Part shown: positions 9,362-17,700 of the stretch, piece after piece | How positions within the stretch are numbered: the stretch's first letter is position 1 | Layout of the letters: the number at the start of each line of letters is the position of its first letter | From: Pseudomonas sp. CHM02 | GTDB lineage: Bacteria; Pseudomonadota; Gammaproteobacteria; Pseudomonadales; Pseudomonadaceae | NCBI RefSeq assembly: GCF_000612585.1 | Contig: NZ_JFCA01000007.1 | Location: 1 to 64,000, forward strand | Length of the DNA stretch: 64,000 nucleotides | Direction: 5' to 3' | Notes under the pieces: generated by a model | What the model was told of the DNA's origin: nothing | Databases searched by the model: none | Seen by the model: only the letters and a program-made list of their open reading frames with translations | Program-made: the position numbers and the translations under genes

Positions 9362-10648
9362 TTAGTTGGTACGCGCCCCCTGATTGATCCAGGTGCCAAT
9401 CAAATCCCGCTCCTGCTGGGTCATCTGCGTGATGTTGCCCAGTGGCATGATCTGGCTCGCCACGGCCTGCGCCTGAATGCGCGCTGCCTGCTGCTGGATC
9501 TGTGCCGGTGTGTCAAACATCACGCCAGCTGGCGCGGTGCTGAACAGCGGGCTGGTGGGCTTGGCCGAGTGGCACACGGCGCAGCGTTCCTGGATCACTC
9601 CGTGCACCTTGTCGAAATCAATCGTCGCCTGGGCGGGCGCAGCGGGGGCTGCAGCCGGCTCGGCAGGTTTCAGGCCACCACCCAATGCGGTTTCCGGCAA
9701 TGGCTGGTATTCGATCGCCGCCGGTGCCTTGGCCACTTCTGGAGACGTTGACACCGGTTTTGGACCGGTCACATACGCCAGGCAAATCATCGCCAACGCG
9801 CCCACCGGCAAGGTCCACGCATACTTCTGGCTGTTATGCCGGGTGTTGAAGTAGTGCCGCACCAACACCGCCGCCACCGCGATGCCCGCCAGGATCAGCC
9901 AGTTGTATTGGCTGCCGTAGGTGCTCGGGAAGTGGTTGCTGATCATGATGAACAGCACCGGCAAGGTGAAATAGTTGTTGTGGCGTGAACGCAGCAGTCC
10001 TTTGGCCGGCAGCGCCGGGTCCGGCGTGCGGTTCTCCGCGATCGCCGCGACCAGCGCACGTTGTGCCGGCATGATGATGCGGAACACGTTGCCGACCATG
10101 ATGGTGCCGATCACCGCACCCACGTGCAGGTAGGCGCCACGGCCACTGAACACTTTGCTGAAACCGTACGCGGCGGCAATCAACAGCACGAACAGGATGA
10201 AGCCGAGCAGGGCAGGGCGCTTGCCCAGGGCCGAGTCGCAGAGGAAGGAGTAGATGAACCAGCCGGCGAACAATGAGCCAATGCCCAGCAACACGCCTTC
10301 CGGACCACTGAGGCTGCTGCCCGGAGCCAGCAGGTACAGCGTGGGGTTCCAGTAGAACACCACGCACAGCAGTGCAATGCCCGACATCCAGGTGAAATAG
10401 GCTTCCCATTTGAACCAGTGCAGGTTGTCCGGCATGGTCGGCGGGGCCAGTTTGTATTTTTCCAGGTGGTAGATGCCGCCACCGTGGATCGCCCACAGGT
10501 CACCGGCCAGGCCGCTCCTGGGGTTGACGCGATTGAGGTTGTTTTCCAGCCAGACGAAGTAGAAAGAAGCGCCGATCCACGCGACGCCCGTGATCATGTG
10601 AACCCAGCGCACGCTCAGGTTCAGCCATTCCATCAAATGTGCTTCCAC
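9362..10648 (-). CDS. puuD: Membrane-bound urate hydroxylase PuuD with cytochrome c domain
   Basis: Oxidises urate to 5-hydroxyisourate and passes electrons to the respiratory chain, replacing soluble uricase. The N-terminal 300 or so residues form about eight membrane helices, followed by a Pro/Ala-rich linker and a C-terminal c-type cytochrome domain. That domain has a CAVCH haem site (Cys356, Cys359, His360) and a likely distal ligand at Met401 (MPLGN). The start appears to be GTG, with GAGG nine bases upstream; an ATG lies five codons in. It follows allA by 51 bases within the urate operon. At 428 aa it has the family length. Confidence 0.92.
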   Translation of the reverse strand: MEAHLMEWLNLSVRWVHMITGVAWIGASFYFVWLENNLNRVNPRSGLAGDLWAIHGGGIYHLEKYKLAPPTMPDNLHWFKWEAYFTWMSGIALLCVVFYWNPTLYLLAPGSSLSGPEGVLLGIGSLFAGWFIYSFLCDSALGKRPALLGFILFVLLIAAAYGFSKVFSGRGAYLHVGAVIGTIMVGNVFRIIMPAQRALVAAIAENRTPDPALPAKGLLRSRHNNYFTLPVLFIMISNHFPSTYGSQYNWLILAGIAVAAVLVRHYFNTRHNSQKYAWTLPVGALAMICLAYVTGPKPVSTSPEVAKAPAAIEYQPLPETALGGGLKPAEPAAAPAAPAQATIDFDKVHGVIQERCAVCHSAKPTSPLFSTAPAGVMFDTPAQIQQQAARIQAQAVASQIMPLGNITQMTQQERDLIGTWINQGARTN

Positions 10649-10699
10649 AGTCTTTACCTCTCGCCTGTCACCCTTGTTGTCGGGTGATCAGACCTTCTC

Positions 10700-11203
10700 T
10701 TATTGGTGGGGGGCGAGGATCAACCGCTCATCCTCTTTGAAAAAATGCTCATCGCAGTTATTGCCTGTGCCACTGCGATCAACCACCAGGAAGTCATCCC
10801 GCTTTTCGATCGTCAGCACCGGGTGGTGCCAGACGCCGCGATGGTAATTAATGCCCTGCCTGCCGTTGGTGACGAAGGCGCGGACCAAGCCTGATACAGG
10901 TGCATCGCCAAGTGGCGCGACCACGATCAGAAAGGGGTTGCCGAGCAGCGGAATGAAAGCCTGGCTGCCCAGCGGGTGTCGTTCCAGCATGCACACGGTC
11001 AGCGGCATATCCAGCGCGTCGGCGCGGAAGATGCTGATGATCGCGTTGTCCTCCGGCGTCGCGGTTTCCACCGTTGCCAGTTTGTGGAAGCGCATGGTCG
11101 ACCCGTTGTTGATCATGAAGTGATCGCTGCCATCGGTTTCGATAACGTCTCCGAAAGGGGCGAAGGCTTCTTTGGTCAGGGGTTCGATCATCAGTGTGCG
11201 CAT
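10700..11203 (-). CDS. allA: Ureidoglycolate lyase
   Basis: Splits ureidoglycolate into glyoxylate and urea, the last step of the allantoin route here. The 167-residue cupin-like protein carries family stretches such as PFGDVIE near the N-terminus and NYHRGVWHHPVL near residue 121. The ATG at 11201-11203 fits. It lies in the minus-strand catabolic unit, downstream of allantoicase across a REP pair and upstream of puuD. Function is well supported by both sequence and context. Confidence 0.95.
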   Translation of the reverse strand: MRTLMIEPLTKEAFAPFGDVIETDGSDHFMINNGSTMRFHKLATVETATPEDNAIISIFRADALDMPLTVCMLERHPLGSQAFIPLLGNPFLIVVAPLGDAPVSGLVRAFVTNGRQGINYHRGVWHHPVLTIEKRDDFLVVDRSGTGNNCDEHFFKEDERLILAPHQ

Positions 11204-11243
11204 GGCTGTCTCTTATCCGAGTTCTGTGTTGTTTGTTCTATTG

Positions 11244-11321
11244 CTATCGCGGGCAAGCCCGGCTCCCACATTTTGATCTGCGAATACATTCAAATGTGGG
11301 AGCTGGCTTGCCTGCAATGGG
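11244..11321. repeat. REP pair in opposite arrangement (class A)
   Basis: A reverse-oriented unit ending GGCTCCCACA at about 11270 is followed by a forward TGTGGGAGCTGGCTTGCC at 11295-11312. The repeats occupy most of the 126-base gap between allantoicase and allA. Confidence 0.82.
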
Positions 11322-11329
11322 CTCACCGC

Positions 11330-12325
11330 TTATTTAGCTACTTTGCCCAAGACCCGCAGGCGGCTCACGCCACCATCCGGGAACACATTCAGGCGGATAT
11401 GGGTAATCGGGCCCAGTGCCTTGATCTGCTCGGCAAACGTGTGTTCAGCGTGCATTTCCAGCTTCTGCGCCGGCAGCAGTTCGCGCCAGAACAGCGATTG
11501 GGTTTCGATCTGGCTGTCGGTGCCGCCCTTCACGAACGCGCCCTGGATCGAGCAGGTGTCCGGGTAGTTACCCTTGAAGTGCAGGGTGTCGACGATGATC
11601 TTCTCGATCTCGCCCGGGTGGCCCAGTGCGACGATCACCCAGTCATTGCCCGGCGTACGACGACGCGCGGTTTCCCAGCCATCGCCCATGTTGATGCCAC
11701 GGCCTGGGTTGAGGATGTTGCTCATGCGGCCGAAGTGTTCATCGGAGCAGGCCAGTGCGCGGCCACCGTTCAGGGCTGCGGCCAGGTCGACCTGTTCGTT
11801 GTCGCCCACGGCCGACCAGTCGCGGAACGGAATGCCGTACACACGCAGACGGGCCACGCCACCGTCCGGGTAGATGTTGAAACGCAGGTGGCTGAATGCC
11901 TGGTCGTTGTTGATCTCGTGGAAGTGATGGCTGTTGCCTTGCAGCTCGACAGCCGACAGCACTTCAACCCACTGGGTGTTGTCATCCGGCTCGCCGCTTG
12001 CGAGGAAGCAGGCTTCCAGGGACGCCGATGGCGGGAAGTTGCCGGTGAAGAATGAAGTGTCGATGTCCACGCCTTTGATCGAGCCCGGTACGCCCAGACG
12101 GATCACTGCGCTGTCGTAGCCTTCGAAGCGCTTGCGGCGCGACTCCCAGCCGTCCATCCACTTGCCGTTGTCATCGAAAACGCCCTCCTTCCACACGGCC
12201 GGGGTCGGCTGGAACAGGCGGTTGGCGTCGGCGAACCAGTCATCGGTGACAGAGATGATCTTGGTGCCCAGGCGGGCGTCGGCCAGGTTGACGAACTTCT
12301 CGAAAGGTACGGCGTAAGCTTTCAT
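11330..12325 (-). CDS. alc: Allantoicase
   Basis: Hydrolyses allantoate to ureidoglycolate and urea. The 331-residue protein shows the family's two related beta-sandwich halves, each with an R-P-P or [11 protein letters not shown] type loop and a repeated HxRxNxxPDGGVxRLRV motif (near residues 155 and 310). The start is the ATG giving [11 protein letters not shown]; a longer frame from 12421 has no family similarity. It follows uraD by 41 bases. Confidence is high. Confidence 0.95.
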   Translation of the reverse strand: MKAYAVPFEKFVNLADARLGTKIISVTDDWFADANRLFQPTPAVWKEGVFDDNGKWMDGWESRRKRFEGYDSAVIRLGVPGSIKGVDIDTSFFTGNFPPSASLEACFLASGEPDDNTQWVEVLSAVELQGNSHHFHEINNDQAFSHLRFNIYPDGGVARLRVYGIPFRDWSAVGDNEQVDLAAALNGGRALACSDEHFGRMSNILNPGRGINMGDGWETARRRTPGNDWVIVALGHPGEIEKIIVDTLHFKGNYPDTCSIQGAFVKGGTDSQIETQSLFWRELLPAQKLEMHAEHTFAEQIKALGPITHIRLNVFPDGGVSRLRVLGKVAK

Positions 12326-12366
12326 TCTTCTTGTCTGCCTTAGATAAAGTGGCTGGGGATGGTCGT

Positions 12367-12882
12367 TTAGAGGGTCAGTAAGCGGAACAACGCGATCTTG
12401 TTGATCTCGTCCAGCGCGCACTTGAACTCAGTGTCCACCGAGTTGTGAATGCGCGTTTCGAACGCGGCGAGAATCTGGTGCCGGTTGCTGCCTTTTACCG
12501 CCATGATGAAGGGAAACTTGAACTTGGCCTTGTAGGCATCGTTCAGCTCGGTGAAGCGCGAGAACTCTTCGGCCGTGCATTGGTGAATCCCCGCGCCAGC
12601 CTGTTCATCAGTGCTGGCTTGGGTCAGTTGGCCCTGGACGGCGGCTTTGCCGGCCAGGTCCGGGTGAGCGTTGATCAGCGCAAGTTGGCTTGCATGATCG
12701 GCGCTCAACAGGATGTCGCTCATGCGCTGGTGCAGGGTTTCGATCTGGTCGATCGAAGCGTCCTGGCCCAGGTCGAAGGCCTTTTCGGCCACCCATGGCG
12801 AATGCTCATAGATGTCGGCGAAGGCAGCGACAAACGCATCGCGGCTCAGGGTCGAGGGTTTCAAGGTCTGGAACGCAGTCAT
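12367..12882 (-). CDS. uraD: OHCU decarboxylase
   Basis: Converts 2-oxo-4-hydroxy-4-carboxy-5-ureidoimidazoline into S-(+)-allantoin. The 171-residue protein has the catalytic HPDL motif ([11 protein letters not shown], near residue 70) and the C-terminal [18 protein letters not shown] stretch typical of the family. The start is the ATG at 12880-12882, which overlaps the puuE stop by four bases, so translation is coupled. Alone, UraD needs 5-hydroxyisourate hydrolase, which is supplied by the divergent hiuH gene. Confidence 0.96.
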   Translation of the reverse strand: MTAFQTLKPSTLSRDAFVAAFADIYEHSPWVAEKAFDLGQDASIDQIETLHQRMSDILLSADHASQLALINAHPDLAGKAAVQGQLTQASTDEQAGAGIHQCTAEEFSRFTELNDAYKAKFKFPFIMAVKGSNRHQILAAFETRIHNSVDTEFKCALDEINKIALFRLLTL

Positions 12883-13805
12883 TTTGCTGCTCCCGTGTAC
12901 GGGTGGGTTGCCTGCCAATGCCGGGCAATATCCACGCGGCGAGTGAACCACACCTGTTCGTGACTTTTGGCGTACTCGATAAAGCGCTTCAACGACGCCA
13001 GGCGCGCCGGGCGGCCGATCAGGCGGCAGTGCAAGCCAATGGAGAGCATTTTCGGTGCGTCCGCGCCTTCGGCATACAGCACGTCGAAGGCGTCTTTCAG
13101 GTATTCGAAAAAGTCGTCGCCCTTGTTGAAACCCTGGACCTGGGTGAAGCGCATGTCGTTGGTGTCCAGGGTGTAGGGGATCACCAGGTGCGGTTTGCCG
13201 GTCGGGTTGTTGGGTTCCCAGTAGGGCAGGTCGTCGTCGTAGGTGTCGCAATCGTAGAGAAAACCGCCTTCCTCCATCACCAGCCGCCGGGTGTTGGGGC
13301 CGGTGCGGCCGGTGTACCAGCCCAGTGGGCGCTCGCCGGTGAGTTCGGTGAGGATGCGGATCGCTTCGAGCATGTGCTCGCGCTCCTGGGCCTCGTCCAT
13401 GTATTGGTAGTCGATCCAGCGGTAGCCGTGGCTGCAGATCTCGTGGCCGGCGGCGACCATCGCGCGGATAACGTCCGGGTGGCGCTGGGCGGCCATGGCC
13501 ACGGCGAAGATGGTCAGCGGAATGTCGAATTCCTTGAACAGCTTGAGGATGCGCCACACGCCGGCTCGGCTGCCGTATTCATACAGCGACTCCATGCTCA
13601 TGTTGCGCTCGCCTTGCAGCGGCTGGGCCGAGACCATTTCCGACAGGAAGGCTTCGGACTCTTTGTCGCCGTGCAGGATATTGCGCTCGCCGCCTTCTTC
13701 GTAGTTGAGTACGAAAGACAGCGCAATGCGCGCCTTGCCCGGCCAGTGGGGGTGAGGAGGGTTACTGCCGTAACCGATCAGGTCGCGTGGGTAGTCAGCG
13801 CTCAC
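12879..13805 (-). CDS. puuE: Allantoinase PuuE (polysaccharide-deacetylase fold)
   Basis: Hydrolyses allantoin to allantoate. Unlike the classical amidohydrolase allantoinase, PuuE belongs to the NodB/CE4 deacetylase superfamily. Typical segments are DLIGYGSNPPHPHWPGKARI at the N-terminus and HEICSHGYRWIDYQYM near residue 121. The start is GTG at 13803-13805, with GGAAG about seven bases upstream. It is the first gene of the minus-strand urate unit; the TTGTATACAA palindrome lies about 40 bases upstream. Confidence 0.94.
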   Translation of the reverse strand: MSADYPRDLIGYGSNPPHPHWPGKARIALSFVLNYEEGGERNILHGDKESEAFLSEMVSAQPLQGERNMSMESLYEYGSRAGVWRILKLFKEFDIPLTIFAVAMAAQRHPDVIRAMVAAGHEICSHGYRWIDYQYMDEAQEREHMLEAIRILTELTGERPLGWYTGRTGPNTRRLVMEEGGFLYDCDTYDDDLPYWEPNNPTGKPHLVIPYTLDTNDMRFTQVQGFNKGDDFFEYLKDAFDVLYAEGADAPKMLSIGLHCRLIGRPARLASLKRFIEYAKSHEQVWFTRRVDIARHWQATHPYTGAAK

Positions 13806-13845
13806 TGCAGTCTTCCTTCTTGTTCGTCGTAGTAGCGATGAGTGA

Positions 13846-13855
13846 TTGTATACAA
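13846..13855. promoter_or_regulatory. TTGTATACAA palindrome upstream of puuE
   Basis: A perfect 10-base palindrome centred about 45 bases before the puuE start codon. The GTATAC core matches the half-site style of GntR/FadR-type regulators. An identical copy lies upstream of the second purine permease, at 22167-22176. The regulator is not in the window. Confidence 0.5.
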
Positions 13856-14083
13856 CTTATCGTCGACTTTGTAAGCCTGCATTTCTGCATTTTTTCTGAA
13901 CGGTGCGCACTGAAGCTACTGCAAGAAACCTGCCTGACTGGTCAGCTAAACGTCAAAAACTTTTTGCCGTACGCCCACCTGCAGGAGCTGGCTTGTCGAC
14001 GAGCGTCTCATCTGGGTCTATTAGGTGTACCTCTATCGCCGTCACACCGGCGCCTGTGGGGCGCAGGATATTGGTTGAATTTA

Positions 14084-14093
14084 TTGTGTACAA
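14084..14093. promoter_or_regulatory. TTGTGTACAA site upstream of hiuH
   Basis: Differs by one base from the perfect palindrome at 13846 and lies about 100 bases before the hiuH start. Flanking A and T extend the symmetry to 12 bases. It is a candidate for the same regulator. Confidence 0.42.
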
Positions 14094-14193
14094 TTTTTTT
14101 GAAAAATGTCTTAATCAGCCGTCGCCGGCTTTTTTGATGCCCTGAAAAAGTGCGGATCCTCTTTCTACTGATCACAGGAGGCGCGTAGACGCC

Positions 14194-14547
14194 ATGGGAC
14201 GTTTGACCACACACGTATTGGACGCCGCACACGGCTGCCCTGGCAGCGCGATCAAGGTTGAGCTGTACCGCGTCGAAGGCGCACAGCTGGAACTGGTCGC
14301 CACCGCGCTGACAAATAGCGACGGCCGCTGCGACGCACCGCTGCTGCAGGGCGACGACTACCGCAGCGGCGTGTACCAATTGCAATTCAGTGCCGGCGAC
14401 TATTACCGCGCCCGTGGCGTGCAACTGCCAGAACCGGCCTTCCTGGATGTGGTGGTGCTGCGCTTCGGCATCAGCGCCGAGCAGGATCACTACCATGTTC
14501 CCCTACTGATTTCGCCTTACAGCTATTCCACTTATCGCGGTAGCTGA
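14194..14547 (+). CDS. hiuH: 5-hydroxyisourate hydrolase (transthyretin-related)
   Basis: Opens 5-hydroxyisourate, the PuuD product, to OHCU for UraD. The 117-residue protein shows the transthyretin-like signatures: TTHVLD at the N-terminus, TNSDGRCD in the middle, and the terminal HYHVPLLISPYSYSTYRGS, whose YRGS ending defines the family. There is no signal peptide, so it is cytosolic. AGGAGG lies upstream of the ATG. It is divergent from puuE and followed by an intrinsic terminator. Confidence 0.96.
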   Translation: MGRLTTHVLDAAHGCPGSAIKVELYRVEGAQLELVATALTNSDGRCDAPLLQGDDYRSGVYQLQFSAGDYYRARGVQLPEPAFLDVVVLRFGISAEQDHYHVPLLISPYSYSTYRGS

Positions 14548-14591
14548 GCGTCACCTCGCTTCACACCCCCAAAGCTCTTCGTTGGTTTTTC

Positions 14592-14618
14592 GCCCGCCCA
14601 CACTGCGGGCTTTTTTTT
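14592..14618 (+). terminator. Intrinsic terminator after hiuH
   Basis: GCCCGC and GCGGGC pair around a seven-base loop and are followed by eight Ts, about 45 bases after the hiuH stop. Confidence 0.88.
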
Positions 14619-14623
14619 GCGCG

Positions 14624-14642
14624 TAGATAGTTCAACTATCTA
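14624..14642. promoter_or_regulatory. Palindrome TAGATAGTT-C-AACTATCTA before the giant gene
   Basis: Perfect nine-base arms around one central base, 62 bases before the start of the 1780-residue protein gene and just after the hiuH terminator. Its size and symmetry suit a dimeric repressor or activator. No regulator is linked. Confidence 0.45.
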
Positions 14643-14703
14643 GCGCCTTGTGTTTGCCGGTGATGCCTAGGCTGGGAGCTTTCGTCCTAGAGAAGAAAAC
14701 TCC

Positions 14704-17700
14704 ATGACCTTGGCCCCCGATCACCCGAGCGTTGCGCCCCCTTTTGATATGGACGACCCCGGCGAGTCTGCGTCCATTCGTGATCTGCTGGCTCGGCGGA
14801 TCAACGCAGCCCCCCAGCCCAGCCGACTGATCAATCAGATCGTGCTTGCCGACTGGCGGTGTAAAGACTCGACGCAGGAACTTGCCCGCCTGATAGGGCG
14901 CTCGCCCAAAGTCCTGGCGGTGATTCGCACCGAATTGCGCAAAGCATTCGAGATCGATCCTGACAGCCTGTTGTTCACCGAGCCCAAACCGCCCGACCCG
15001 CCACGCAAAGTCGAGAGTTTGACCGAGCGCGCGTTGTCGTTGCTGGTCCTGCCGACGGTGGAGATCAACGTTAATCGGTTCACCGCTCTGAGCATTAAAG
15101 ATGATCCGAACAGGCGTTTACCGTACAGGCCGCTGGAAGTATTGCAGCGGGTGATCGCGATGAGGCTCTTTGAACGACTGGATCACGCGGCCTCCAACTA
15201 TTGGAACACCTTGGCGTTGGGGTCCTGGCGCACACGCCGCGAGCGTTGGGTCGAGTTGCAGAAGACGCTCTTCGCTGACCGCGCCTTCATGGCGCATCAG
15301 CTGGAGGAACTAACAAATGCAGGCATGGCCATGGTTCAAGCCCTGATCGATGCCCCGACCGCAGACGCGCGTGAGCGGGCAGGCCGGGAGTGGGCCAGCG
15401 TGAAAGTGAGTCAATTGATGTGGCCGGGTACTCCTGCTGTCGCGATTCCCGGTGCGTTGTATCTTTATCGAGAAGGCAGCCCCAGCGACGCGCCGCATGT
15501 GATTTACCTGCCGGGTGCGGTCCGGAATTTTTACGAGGCCGCGTCCTTCTCTGCCCTTCAGTGCACCTTGCTGGGGTTGAACCGCTCGCTGTTCCACCAA
15601 CTCTGGCATTGCTTGCCGTTAAGTCGACGCAAGGCATTGCACCGGCCGGCAGATATGTCGCCAGCGACCGGCTTCATGTGTGGCCTGGAGGTGATGGACG
15701 ATGCGCTGGCACAGGGCGCTCAGGCGTTGCTGGCCGGACAATGGGCCAACGAACTGGGGTGTGCCGTGAAGGTTTATTTTTCGCACGTATTCTCCGACAC
15801 GCGACCCGTACCTCAACCACTGGATGCCGCAGATGTTCTCGCGCACGTTGAGCGTTCCAGGAAACAGCTGGTCGGGGGCGCCCGCCTCGGCGTCATTGGC
15901 GATCAATTGCTTAAGTGGGACCAGCAGCGACGTGCCGAAGAAATAGTCTTCGCCAGTGTGGCGCCGGGTTTGGCCCTGCGCACCGTAGAGCAGCAGGTCA
16001 AGCGCTACGAAAAAGGCCTGGTCGCGCTGCTCGACCCGGATGACCTCAGCGCAGAGACGCCAGCCTACCTGGGGGTCATGTCCCTTGTGGGGCAACTCGG
16101 CGTCCATACCTGTGATTTGAATACATTGATGCAAGCCGCGCCGTCCCGGCTGCTCGAGGTGGCTTTCTGGACGGAGCGCCCTACCCGGGAGTGTACTGCC
16201 AGGGAGTGCGCGGCCAAGGAGAGCCCTGCCATGGAGTGCACGGCCACGGAGAATCCCGCCAAGGAGTGTACGGCCAGGGAACGCCCTGCCGGGAAGTGCA
16301 CGACCAGGCGTGTTTCCCTGTTTATGCAAGCCCAGACCGAGGCCCTGCTTTGCGAGGTTCAGTTGCTGCACCGGCTCAAGTTGATCGGTACGGCCCATCG
16401 AGACCTGGTGTTCGAAGTGATGGAGCAGCCCTTGGCAACCAAGCGCCCGGTCAGTGATACCCAGGTACTGTCGATCGCGGTGGGCAGCGAGCCGGACGCC
16501 TTCTACCCGCTCCATAATGTCTGGGTGATGACTACGGCGGCTGCGGTGAGGGTCCCGACCCGGCAGCGACCGGTAGTGCTCTACGCTTTCGGAGCGGAGG
16601 GTGGAGTAAAGGCCTTTGCCTGCGTGGACGCATTGACCCGAGGCCTCAAGGCCAGCCTGAGCAGCCCGGACGGCTCCGTGCTGTGGGGGGCTGTCGAGCG
16701 TGATAAGCGCTCCGACCTGCGTGCACATGCGGCACGTGGCACGCTCGCGGTTCGCTACCTTGAGATCAAGGGCCGTCCTTTGCTGGCCGCTCTCAAAAAA
16801 CTGCTGGGTTGTCACCACCGCCTGTACAACAGTACCGAGGACATCGCGCGTATTTTCAGTGAGGTGAAGGACGCCGAGTTGAGTCGCGCGCTGTTAAGGG
16901 GGGAGCTGGAAGGGCAGCTGAAAATTCCCGTCAACAACGCCTTGGACCAGGCCAGGGCGAATGTCGAGCTGCTGCGCAAGACCGCGTCTGAAGCGAAGAA
17001 ACTGCCCCCCTGGTTGGCGTATGCCACGCGCGCCCAACGTAAAAAATTCATGCATTTGCAGCGCCTGTATCTGAACAGCACCTATGCATTTGAAAACCGA
17101 CGTGAACACGCTTTGCCCGACCTGGACACATTCGCCCGTCGCGCCTTGACGGCTCGATTGAGCCAGGATGGCATCTCGCCGTCGTGGGATATCGACCAGT
17201 GCTTTATTGATATGCCTGATGGTGTTTTCGGCAGCTTTTGTGGGGATTCACCCGAGTGCCCGGTGGGCGATCGAAACATAAAATTGACCGCTACCCCTGA
17301 GCGGACAACGTTCAGTCTGTTGAAACTGGCGTTGCATAACCTGGACCCTCAGGCACCCTGGACGAAGTGGCGATTCGACCGTGCCCGCTATCTGCAGCCT
17401 GACTGGAAACCGCGGCTGAGTGCCAGTTACCTGATCGGTCTGGTGTCTTCCCTGGATATTGGCGGCCAGTATGATGCGTTGATCAATAAGGTGTTTTACC
17501 CGCGCATTGACGCCCCCCACAGGCCCGACGAAGGACGTATTCCCGAGTTGTTGAATCGCGCCTTGCGCACCGGTTTTCAGTACCATCTTTTCCTGGCGAC
17601 TCAGCAGGGCATGTCGGCGACCGCGCAGAGCATATTCAAGACGGCGATGGCGGCACGAACGCCACAGGACCTGTTGAAAAACCAGCATCAGTTGCAGCTG

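Larger units (their letters stand above)
13806..14193. other. 388-base divergent regulatory region between puuE and hiuH
   Basis: No gene is seen. The region holds two copies of a TTGTATACAA-like palindrome (13846-13855 and 14084-14093). It also holds a decayed class A REP unit near 13979-14003 and, at 14117-14135, a small GC hairpin followed by six Ts on the plus strand. That hairpin lies upstream of hiuH and downstream of no plus-strand gene, so it may attenuate the hiuH transcript. Confidence 0.55.

Noticed and set aside
14117..14135. Intrinsic terminator on the plus strand before hiuH
   Set aside because: A GC hairpin with six Ts exists, but no plus-strand gene lies upstream. It was kept only as a possible attenuator in the regulatory-region entry.
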